From JAWXVD01 sp044425705 (GTDB lineage Bacteria > Bacillota > Clostridia > Lachnospirales > Lachnospiraceae), in contig JAWXVD010000083.1 of assembly GCA_044425705.1 (NCBI GenBank), forward strand, positions 1 through 14,473: 14,473 nucleotides of DNA, given 5' to 3'. The translations under genes were made by a program, and so were the position numbers. This document shows, in pieces, positions 7,156-13,250 of this stretch. The notes beneath the pieces are model-generated. The model made no database searches. It saw only the letters and a list, made by a program, of their open reading frames with translations, and had not been told where the DNA came from. Position 1 is the stretch's first letter; every line of letters starts with the position of its first letter.

Positions 7156-8703
7156 ATGGGGAAAATTTTAAGTAGTACAAACTTAAAAAAAGCATATTAT
7201 TACATGAAAAAAAATGGGATGAAGAAAGCTGTGCTCGGTGTAGCTGAACGAATCCAAAAACCTTATTATGAAAATTATCGGTATATAAACCTTTCAAAAC
7301 AATGTTTAGAAGAACAAAAAAACAGAAAATTTGAAAGGGAATATACATTTAGTATAGTTGTGCCTGCTTACGAGACAAATCAGAAATATTTGGAAGAAAT
7401 GATAGATTCTGTTTTGGAACAGACATATCCTAAATGGGAATTGATTTTAGCGGATGCTAGTACCAGTGATCAAGTCGAACGAGTGACATTGCGTTATCAA
7501 GATGAAAGAATCCGTTATATAAGACTAGAAGAAAATTTAGGGATTGCAGCAAATACCAATGAAGGGATTAAATTTGCTACAGGAGATTATATCTGTTTAT
7601 TGGACCATGACGACTTTATCACAAATGATGCTTTATATGAATTTCAACAAGTATTGGAAGCTAGTTTCTTAGAGAAAGGGTTAGAGTATGCATTTGTATA
7701 TTCAGATGAGGATAAAAGCAATAGTGAAGGAGAAAGGTTTTATGAACCCCACTTCAAATTAGATTTTAATTTAGATCTGTTAACTACAAATAATTATATC
7801 TGTCATTTTTTATGTATGAAAACTTCCTTGATGCAACAATTAAAATTGAGACCAGAATATGATGGTGCACAAGATTTTGATCTTGTTTTAAGGGCTGTCG
7901 CAACACTCCTTATGGAACAAAGGAAGAGGGATCATGGTGAAGATAAATTTTCAGCCTCAGCATCTGTGATTTCACCCTTGCAAGTAAAGGAAATCACTGG
8001 GTTTAATAATGTTGGGACAGAATTACCAATCAAACATATAGCAAAGGTATTGTACCATTGGCGTTGCCATGAAGGTTCTACAGCTGCTAATCCAGCTAGC
8101 AAGCGTTACGCATATGAAGCAGGAAAAAAAGCCATAGAAGATTTTTTTAGAAGGAAAAATTGTCAAGTGGAGGTGCAAGAAACTGCACATGTAGGCTTCT
8201 ACAGAGTAGAATATGGTCGCCATATCTTTAAAAAGAGAAAAGACCTTGGTTTAATCGGTGGAAAAGTAATAGGAAATAAAAATATTATCATCGGTGGCAT
8301 CTATGAAGAGGATGGAACTTGCATGTGGGATGGTATGAAATCCTATTATAGTGGTTATATGCACAGAGCTTCCTTGCAACAAAATTGTCAAGCAATAGAT
8401 GTCAGAAATATGGTTTTTCCATTAGAATTAGAAAAAATACTAAAAGATATTTTCTTGCAAATTTGCAGTGAAAACCAAAGAAGCGATTGGCAACCTGTTT
8501 TAATGGAGCTACTAGAAGTTGGAAAGAAAAAGTCCATTGGGTATGACGTATGTTATCAAGCTGGCAAAAATTCTTCTGAGAAACAATATAAAGATTGGAA
8601 TTCCTCTTGTATCTCAAGAGAAGAATGGAAAGAAATTAGCATCAGGACTAGCAGGAAAATACGTAAACACGGGTATTATATTATGTGGGATCCAAAGTTG
8701 TAA
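7156..8703 (+). CDS. GT2 glycosyltransferase with a C-terminal half-domain
   Basis: 515 residues from ATG 7156, chosen because GAAGGG lies just upstream and the next residues (GKILSSTNLKKAYYYMKKNG) look like a normal lead-in. ATG 7144 and TTG 7093 are in frame but have weaker RBSs and atypical composition. A complete GT2 domain spans ~64-330: SIVVPAYE, LADAS, DHDD (150-153), YSDEDK, GAQDFDLVLR and LYHWRCH. A segment of about 40 residues (~250-292) is inserted between DLVLRAV and the HIAKVLYHW strand, compared with the 3-kb paralogue. Residues ~350-515 (LIGGKVI..., SGYMHRASLQQ, KHGYYIMWDPKL) look like the middle of a second GT2 domain that lacks both its nucleotide-binding start and the usual C-terminal HxES. 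The likely role is adding one sugar to the chain. The next gene is 30 bp downstream, probably in the same transcript. Confidence 0.85.
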   Translation: MGKILSSTNLKKAYYYMKKNGMKKAVLGVAERIQKPYYENYRYINLSKQCLEEQKNRKFEREYTFSIVVPAYETNQKYLEEMIDSVLEQTYPKWELILADASTSDQVERVTLRYQDERIRYIRLEENLGIAANTNEGIKFATGDYICLLDHDDFITNDALYEFQQVLEASFLEKGLEYAFVYSDEDKSNSEGERFYEPHFKLDFNLDLLTTNNYICHFLCMKTSLMQQLKLRPEYDGAQDFDLVLRAVATLLMEQRKRDHGEDKFSASASVISPLQVKEITGFNNVGTELPIKHIAKVLYHWRCHEGSTAANPASKRYAYEAGKKAIEDFFRRKNCQVEVQETAHVGFYRVEYGRHIFKKRKDLGLIGGKVIGNKNIIIGGIYEEDGTCMWDGMKSYYSGYMHRASLQQNCQAIDVRNMVFPLELEKILKDIFLQICSENQRSDWQPVLMELLEVGKKKSIGYDVCYQAGKNSSEKQYKDWNSSCISREEWKEISIRTSRKIRKHGYYIMWDPKL

Positions 8704-8733
8704 GTTATTCTAGGATAATGAGAAGGGTACAAA

Positions 8734-9702
8734 ATGAAATCAACCATTGTAATTCCTAATTTTAATGGAATGAAATATATAGAAAATTGCCTACACTCCA
8801 TTGAGGGATGTAAGGGACATGGAAACTTTCATGTGATAGTTGTTGATAATGGTTCTACAGATGGAAGCAAGGAAGTGGTAATTGAAAAGTTTCCACATGT
8901 GGAATTGATTCCATTATTAGAAAATACAGGATTCTGCAAGGCTATGAATATAGGTATTGAGCAGGTAAAGACGCCTTATGTTATCTTTTTAAATAATGAT
9001 ACAACAGTAGATTCCAATATGGTTGTTGTCTTAGAGGAAATGATAGAAAGCAAAGGAAATATATTTTCTGTGTCTGCAAAAATGCTAGAAATGAGTCGTC
9101 CAGATATCATTGATGGTGCAGGAGATTTGTATTGTGCATTGGGATGGGCATTTGCCAGAGGAAAAGGAAAATCTTCAGTAGAATCACATTGCAAACCAGC
9201 AAAAATATTTTCAGCCTGTGGAGGCGCAGCTATTTATTCCATGAAAATATTAAAGCAAATTGGTGTTTTAGATGAGAATCATTTTGCATATTTAGAAGAT
9301 GTAGATCTGGGATACCGTAGTCAAATCTATGGATATGACAATTATTACTGTCCAGAAGCCATTGTTTATCATGCAGGTAGCGGTGCAAGTGGATCCAGAT
9401 ACAATGAATTTAAAATTTCATTGGCTTCAAAAAATAGTATTTATCTTATTTACAAAAATATGCCTTTGTTGCAAATTATCTTCAATTCTCCATTTCTAAT
9501 ACTGGGTTTTATAATGAAAATAGCTTTTTTTATAAAAAAAGGGTATGGGAAAACATATTGTAATGGACTAATACAGGGAATTAAATTTTGTAGTACAGAT
9601 CAGGCGAAAAAACATAAAATTCCTGTATTGAAAGCAAATCTTTATCATTATTTAAGATTAGAGTGTCAAATCTTAAGAAATATGTTCTTAAGAAATATGT
9701 AA
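8734..9702 (+). CDS. GT2 glycosyltransferase, COG1216 rhamnosyltransferase-like
   Basis: 322 residues, ATG preceded by AGAAGGG about 7 nt upstream. Compact single-domain GT2: STIVIPNFNG (3-12), VVDNGSTDGS (36-45), the NND metal-binding motif (87-89), CGGA (162-165), EDVDLG (188-193, catalytic base region) and YHAGSGASG (212-220). This is the motif series of dTDP-rhamnosyltransferase/WbbL-like enzymes of COG1216, though the donor is not proven by it. A hydrophobic stretch near 245-265 suggests peripheral membrane contact, fitting a lipid-linked acceptor. The gene follows the preceding GT2 by 30 bp. The C-terminus reads LRNMFLRNM because of a 15-bp tandem duplication ending at the stop codon. 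Confidence 0.9.
   Translation: MKSTIVIPNFNGMKYIENCLHSIEGCKGHGNFHVIVVDNGSTDGSKEVVIEKFPHVELIPLLENTGFCKAMNIGIEQVKTPYVIFLNNDTTVDSNMVVVLEEMIESKGNIFSVSAKMLEMSRPDIIDGAGDLYCALGWAFARGKGKSSVESHCKPAKIFSACGGAAIYSMKILKQIGVLDENHFAYLEDVDLGYRSQIYGYDNYYCPEAIVYHAGSGASGSRYNEFKISLASKNSIYLIYKNMPLLQIIFNSPFLILGFIMKIAFFIKKGYGKTYCNGLIQGIKFCSTDQAKKHKIPVLKANLYHYLRLECQILRNMFLRNM
9671..9700 (+). repeat. Perfect 15-bp tandem duplication at the 3' end of the GT2 gene
   Basis: TCTTAAGAAATATGT occurs at 9671-9685 and, identical, at 9686-9700. The final T of the second copy is the first base of the TAA stop. It adds five residues to the C-terminus (LRNM-F-LRNM) without changing frame. It is best read as a recent duplication. 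Confidence 0.9.
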
Positions 9703-9708
9703 TAATTC

Positions 9709-9737
9709 TTGCGTAATATGAGATAATAAGGTAAAAT
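9709..9737 (+). promoter_or_regulatory. Predicted promoter of the priming transferase-LCP operon
   Basis: A -35 candidate TTGCGT (9709-9714) and a -10 TAAAAT (9732-9737) are separated by 17 bp. Transcription would begin near 9744, giving a leader of roughly 80 nt. The position in a 123-bp intergenic space supports a new transcript start here, though read-through from the GT2 gene is also possible. Confidence 0.45.
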
Positions 9738-9785
9738 ACACATACGTGTGAGATTATGTTTGTTCACATAAGTATCCCTAACGAG

Positions 9786-9803
9786 TCAAAATGCAAATTT
9801 TGA
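9786..9803 (+). promoter_or_regulatory. Leader hairpin with GCAA tetraloop next to the ribosome binding site
   Basis: TCAAAAT (9786-9792) and ATTTTGA (9797-9803) form a perfect 7-bp stem closed by GCAA, a GNRA-type loop. The Shine-Dalgarno region (AGGAAAAGG, 9805-9813) begins 2 nt later. It may stabilise the leader or keep the RBS single-stranded; function is inferred from position. It has no U-run, so it is not a terminator. Confidence 0.4.
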
Positions 9804-9825
9804 TAGGAAAAGGATGGTTTGTTTT

Positions 9826-11229
9826 ATGATTAAAGACAATCAAAAGTATTTTAATCGATTACACTTACTGTTAGATGCATTAGTTATCATTGTGGCATAT
9901 AGTTTGTCCTGGTATTTAAAATTCGAAGGACCTTTTGCGGAAGCTGGTGTTGGTGTATTAGAGAAAGAATTTTATTTTAGTATCCTCTACTTTTTAGTAC
10001 CAGGATATTTACTGTTAAACTATTTGCACCATTTATATACATCTAAGAGAACGGAACGATTAGAAACGGAAATTATCAATATAGTTAGAATTAATACCAT
10101 GGGTATCTTAATTCTCATGGTAGTTTTGTATGCATTAAAGATTATACATTTCTCACGTGGATTAGTTGGTATTTTTTATATTATCAATTGTATTTTTATG
10201 TTTGGTGTACGTTTAATTGTTCGTAGCACACAACGTTATTTTAGAGAAAAAGGATATAATCTGAAACATGTGCTATTAATTGGGTACTCAAGAGCAGCAG
10301 AAGAATATATTAATAGAATCAATGCCAATCCTCAATGGGGATATGTGGTTAGAGGGATATTGGATGACCATGTGCCTAGTGGGACTAAGTACCGAGGGGT
10401 CAAGGTTCTAGGTACCATTGAAAATTTATCTATTATATTACCATTGAGCCAGTTGGATGAGATTGCTGTTACATTATCACTTTCCGATTATAGTCGGTTA
10501 GAGAGTATAGTCGCATTGTGTGAAAAATCAGGAGTGCACACTAAGTTTATTCCAGATTATAATAGTTTAATTCCTAATAAACCATATACAGAAGATTTAT
10601 TAGGGCTTCCAGTGATCAATATTCGTTATGTTCCATTGAGCAATACCTTTAATATTATACTAAAACGAATCGTAGATATCTTCGGTTCATTGTTTGGTTT
10701 GATTTTACTGTCACCAGTGTTTTTAATTGTTGCAATCTTAGTAAAAGTCACCAGCAGAGGTCCTATTATCTTTAAACAAGAGAGGGTTGGTTTACAGAAT
10801 AAACCGTTTTTTATGTATAAATTCAGGACTATGGTAGTGCAAAAAGAGGTAAATGAAAAGAAAGCATGGACTGTAAAAGATGATCCTAGGGTAACTAAAA
10901 TAGGAAGATTCTTGAGAAAGACAAGCATTGACGAATTTCCACAGCTATGGAATATTTTACAAGGTGATATGAGTCTGGTAGGGCCAAGACCCGAAAGACC
11001 GTTGTTTGTAGAGAAATTTAAAGAAGAAGTACCAAGATATATGATCAAGCATCAAGTGCGCCCAGGTCTTACTGGATGGGCACAAATCAATGGTTACAGA
11101 GGAGATACTTCCATTCGTAGACGAATCGATTATGATTTATATTATATCGAAAATTGGAGTATGTTCTTAGATATAAAAATTATATTTATGACAATATTTA
11201 AAGGCTTTATTAATAAAAATGCCTATTAG
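9826..11229 (+). CDS. Undecaprenyl-phosphate sugar-phosphate transferase (polyprenyl-phosphate hexose-1-phosphate transferase)
   Basis: 467 residues from ATG 9826. ATG 9814 is in frame, but MIKDNQKYFNRLH is the usual beginning of the family and AAAAGGATGG upstream serves as RBS. The enzyme transfers sugar-1-phosphate from a nucleotide sugar to undecaprenyl phosphate, the first membrane step of polysaccharide assembly. Hydrophobic segments near 12-32, 50-70, 92-108 and 113-130 form the N-terminal membrane domain. A Rossmann-like CoA-binding-type domain follows (HVLLIGYSRAAEE, ~148-250). The C-terminal bacterial sugar transferase domain (~279-467) has a membrane segment (~284-306), the KFRTM motif, the catalytic Asp-Glu in SIDEFPQLWN (369-370), GDMSLVGPRPE and RPGLTGWAQING. 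It is WcaJ/CpsE-like, so glucose-1-phosphate is the commonest substrate, but galactose cannot be excluded. The stop overlaps the RBS of the LCP gene. Confidence 0.93.
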   Translation: MIKDNQKYFNRLHLLLDALVIIVAYSLSWYLKFEGPFAEAGVGVLEKEFYFSILYFLVPGYLLLNYLHHLYTSKRTERLETEIINIVRINTMGILILMVVLYALKIIHFSRGLVGIFYIINCIFMFGVRLIVRSTQRYFREKGYNLKHVLLIGYSRAAEEYINRINANPQWGYVVRGILDDHVPSGTKYRGVKVLGTIENLSIILPLSQLDEIAVTLSLSDYSRLESIVALCEKSGVHTKFIPDYNSLIPNKPYTEDLLGLPVINIRYVPLSNTFNIILKRIVDIFGSLFGLILLSPVFLIVAILVKVTSRGPIIFKQERVGLQNKPFFMYKFRTMVVQKEVNEKKAWTVKDDPRVTKIGRFLRKTSIDEFPQLWNILQGDMSLVGPRPERPLFVEKFKEEVPRYMIKHQVRPGLTGWAQINGYRGDTSIRRRIDYDLYYIENWSMFLDIKIIFMTIFKGFINKNAY

Positions 11230-11241
11230 GAGGTTCAAAAG

Positions 11242-12330
11242 ATGGCAACAAAAAAAACAACAAGCACAGGAGCAAAAAAGGTAGTTAAGAAAAAATCATC
11301 CAAGAAGAAAAAGAATAGGATTATTCTATTTACTGTTGAAATTATTATTTTAATTATTCTTGTTATTGTGTTATATGGAGTAATGAAAACAAGTCAAGTA
11401 GAGAAGATTAGTATTGATGAATCAGAAATTATTATCAATGAAAATGTGGTAGAGAATGAAGATATGTTAGGTTACTGGAACATTGCTCTGTTTGGTGTAG
11501 ATGCCAGAAACGATTCTTTAGGTAAAGGAAATCGAAGTGATACCATCATCATCGCATCTATTAATCTAGACACAGGTGATGTGAAGTTATTATCTGTTTA
11601 TCGTGATACCTATTTAAACTTAGGGAATGACACCTACAACAAGGCAAATACAGCCTATGCGCAAGGTGGTCCAGAGCAAGCAATCAATATGTTGAATATG
11701 AATCTTGATATGAATATTACAGATTATGTTACCATTGGATTTAGAGGTTTAATTGATACTATCGATGCATTAGGTGGTATTTATGTAGACGTGGACAGTG
11801 CTGAAATTGATCACTTAAACAATTACCAAATCACTATGGCAGAAGATTTACAAAAGGCCTATACACCAGTTACAACAACGGGATATCAATTATTAGACGG
11901 TATGCAAGCAACTGCATATTGCCGTATTCGTTATACAGCGGGAGATGATTTCAAACGTGCAGAGCGTCAAAGAGAAGTCATTGAAGCGATTACAGAAGTG
12001 GCACAAGGTGCCTCTGTATCTACTTTAAATGCAGTACTTGACAGTGTATTACCATATGTATCAACTTCATTAGATGTAGATGAAATGGCAGATGGACTAG
12101 CTAATATCACGAAATATGAAATTGTGGCAAGTGATGGATTCCCATTTGAAGAATATAGAACTACAGGTACAGTAGGTGCCAAAGGTAGTTGTGTTATTCC
12201 AGTGGACTTAGAAGTGAATGTGGCAGAATTACACTCATTTTTCTTCGGAGGAGAAGCCTACACCATGTCAAGTGCTGTAAAGGATTATAGTGCACAGGTT
12301 TCATCAGATACAGGGGTCTACGCAGAGTAG
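11242..12330 (+). CDS. LytR-CpsA-Psr (LCP) family cell wall polymer attachment protein
   Basis: 362 residues; AGGAGG (11228-11233) overlaps the upstream stop and sits 8 nt before the ATG. LCP enzymes move lipid-linked glycopolymers onto peptidoglycan outside the membrane. Order: a very basic cytoplasmic N-terminus (12 Lys in residues 1-24), one membrane segment (~27-48), then an extracellular LCP domain (~78-250). Family residues are visible: NIALFGVDAR, R98-S-D100, SVYRD with R121-D122, NKANTAYAQGG, LLDGMQATAYCRIRY with R228/R230, and DFKRAERQR with R239/R242. The tail of ~110 residues is acidic and shows no known domain. Cotranscription with the priming transferase links the first and last steps of polymer assembly. 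Confidence 0.94.
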   Translation: MATKKTTSTGAKKVVKKKSSKKKKNRIILFTVEIIILIILVIVLYGVMKTSQVEKISIDESEIIINENVVENEDMLGYWNIALFGVDARNDSLGKGNRSDTIIIASINLDTGDVKLLSVYRDTYLNLGNDTYNKANTAYAQGGPEQAINMLNMNLDMNITDYVTIGFRGLIDTIDALGGIYVDVDSAEIDHLNNYQITMAEDLQKAYTPVTTTGYQLLDGMQATAYCRIRYTAGDDFKRAERQREVIEAITEVAQGASVSTLNAVLDSVLPYVSTSLDVDEMADGLANITKYEIVASDGFPFEEYRTTGTVGAKGSCVIPVDLEVNVAELHSFFFGGEAYTMSSAVKDYSAQVSSDTGVYAE

Positions 12331-12337
12331 GGTGAAG

Positions 12338-12439
12338 ATGCAGTAGATATTTTCCATTGAACGGGACGCTTTCGCTCCATAAAAACGCAGTGGTACTAAC
12401 GTTTTTATAGGCCCGATAAATGGAAAATATCTACTGCAT
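12338..12439 (+). repeat. 102-bp palindromic element with a perfect 21-bp stem
   Basis: Bases 12338-12358 are exactly complementary to 12419-12439 over 21 bp. Inside, CGGG (12362-12365) pairs with CCCG (12412-12415), and ATAAAAACG (12379-12387) with CGTTTTTAT (12400-12408). A small GGAcGC-TTTC-GCTCC hairpin (12364-12378) makes a three-way junction. It begins 7 bp after the LCP stop. There is no clear U-run and no flanking direct repeat. It does not share the GTTAC ends or the GCCTACGGC core of the other elements. It may be a terminator-like structure or a second, unrelated MITE-type family. Confidence 0.8.
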
Positions 12440-12488
12440 TATTTACGTTACGCGAGAGTGGAATTAAAAAAAGAAAGGTGGGGATGTT

Positions 12489-12931
12489 TTGAAGGTGGAT
12501 GTGGTAATACCGGTATATAGGCCGGATGAAAAGTTTCTTGGGTTAATGGAAATGTTGCATCAGCAGAGCGTAACCATCAATCGTTTTATTTTGATGCATA
12601 CGGTGGAGGATGGAGAGGAAAACGTAGTAGGTGTTGATGAAGATAGGGTAAAAGCGAAGAATACTGTTGATTTGCAGGGAATAGCTGAAGATAGAAGCAG
12701 TGATTTTAGTTTGAAAATAACGAACCAGTATCCAACGGTAGAGATATATCCTGTATCTAAAAAGGAATTTGATCATGGTCATACTAGGAACTTGGGGATT
12801 GAGAAATCAGATGCAGATGTATTTATTTGTATGACCCAGGATGCTATGCCAGCAGATGGATATATGGTAGAGAATTTATTGAAAGTGTTAGAGTCTGAAG
12901 AGGTGGCGGTAGCTTATGGAATGCAGTTGCC
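12489..12931 (+). CDS. GT2 rhamnosyltransferase-like protein, N-terminal part running into an assembly gap
   Basis: TTG start at 12489, supported by AAAGGTGGGG (12474-12483) about 7 nt upstream and by the protein beginning directly with KVDVVIPVYRPDEKF, the normal GT2 first strand; GTG 12495 is a less likely alternative. 147 residues remain before the Ns. EFDHGHTRNLGI followed by ADVFICMTQDAMP is the recognisable motif pair of RfbN-type rhamnosyltransferases, with the DxD position occupied by TQDA. Family members are about 300 residues, so roughly half the protein, including the catalytic base region, is hidden in the gap. A variable charged stretch (~42-75: EDGEENVVGVDEDRVKAKN...) is inserted after strand 2. 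It is unlikely to share the LCP transcript because of the palindrome between them. Confidence 0.82.
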
Positions 12932-13031
12932 NNNNNNNNNNNNNNNNNNNNNNNNNNNNNNNNNNNNNNNNNNNNNNNNNNNNNNNNNNNNNNNNNNNNN
13001 NNNNNNNNNNNNNNNNNNNNNNNNNNNNNNN
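12932..13031. other. Assembly gap (exactly 100 Ns)
   Basis: A run of exactly 100 Ns is the conventional placeholder for a scaffold gap of unknown length. The true distance, the reading frame across it and the gene content inside it are unknown. Confidence 0.95.
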
Positions 13032-13067
13032 TGTACTATGAATCCAGCATATTGGAAAAATAAATAA
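13032..13067 (+). CDS. Possible C-terminal tail of a gene entering from the gap
   Basis: After the gap an open stretch ends in TAA at 13065-13067 (CTMNPAYWKNK). A second frame ends at 13061-13063 (YYESSILEK). The gap length is arbitrary, so neither frame can be joined to the rhamnosyltransferase with confidence, and the tail may belong to another gene. A terminator directly follows, so some + strand gene very likely ends here. Confidence 0.35.
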   Translation, partial: CTMNPAYWKNK

Positions 13068-13228
13068 AAAAGACAGTTTGAAAATTGGTATTGGCACCAA
13101 ATCTCGAACTGTTACAGTTCACACGTGACCTGTAACGATACAAAAATCCATTTTAAATTGCCTACGGCAATGGGATTTTTGTACTTATTTATCATTTTGT
13201 GTGAACAGTAACCTCGAACTGTCTTTTT
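13067..13228. terminator. Bidirectional terminator split by a MITE insertion
   Basis: AAAAAGACAGTT (13067-13078) pairs perfectly with AACTGTCTTTTT (13217-13228). The stem extends through TGA/TCG by one wobble and two pairs. TTGGT-attggc-ACCAA (13085-13100) supplies an inner hairpin. Removing 13111-13212 plus one 8-bp repeat leaves a compact hairpin with A and T tracts, a classic terminator for both strands. It sits between convergent genes: the + strand gene ends at about 13067 and the minus-strand gene stops at 13251. The flanking duplication restores the 3' arm, so termination could still work with a long loop. Confidence 0.75.
13111..13212 (+). mobile_element. MITE-like palindromic element, intact copy 3 (102 bp) with 8-bp target duplication
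   Basis: The ends GTTACAGTTCACAC (13111-13124) and GTGTGAACAGTAAC (13199-13212) are inverted repeats matching at 13 of 14 positions. Identical CTCGAACT copies flank it directly at 13103-13110 and 13213-13220, which is strong evidence of insertion. Inside, GTTACAG pairs locally with CTGTAAC (13130-13136). An 11-bp stem (13139-13149/13173-13183) encloses ATTGCC-TAC-GGCAAT (13157-13171). The first 65 bp match the copy at 6922 with three differences. It has no ORF. Confidence 0.82.
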
Positions 13229-13250
13229 CTATTAGGAAGCGGGCAATAAT

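Noticed and set aside
8519..8713. 64-codon + strand frame overlapping the end of the GT2 gene
   Set aside because: Out of frame with a protein that has recognisable motifs up to its end (GYYIMWDPKL). No RBS and no family resemblance.
10626..11048. 140-codon open frame on the minus strand
   Set aside because: It lies wholly inside the conserved sugar transferase domain of the + strand gene, has no RBS, and reads as its antisense shadow. Other minus-strand frames inside 1360-9194 were dropped for the same reason.
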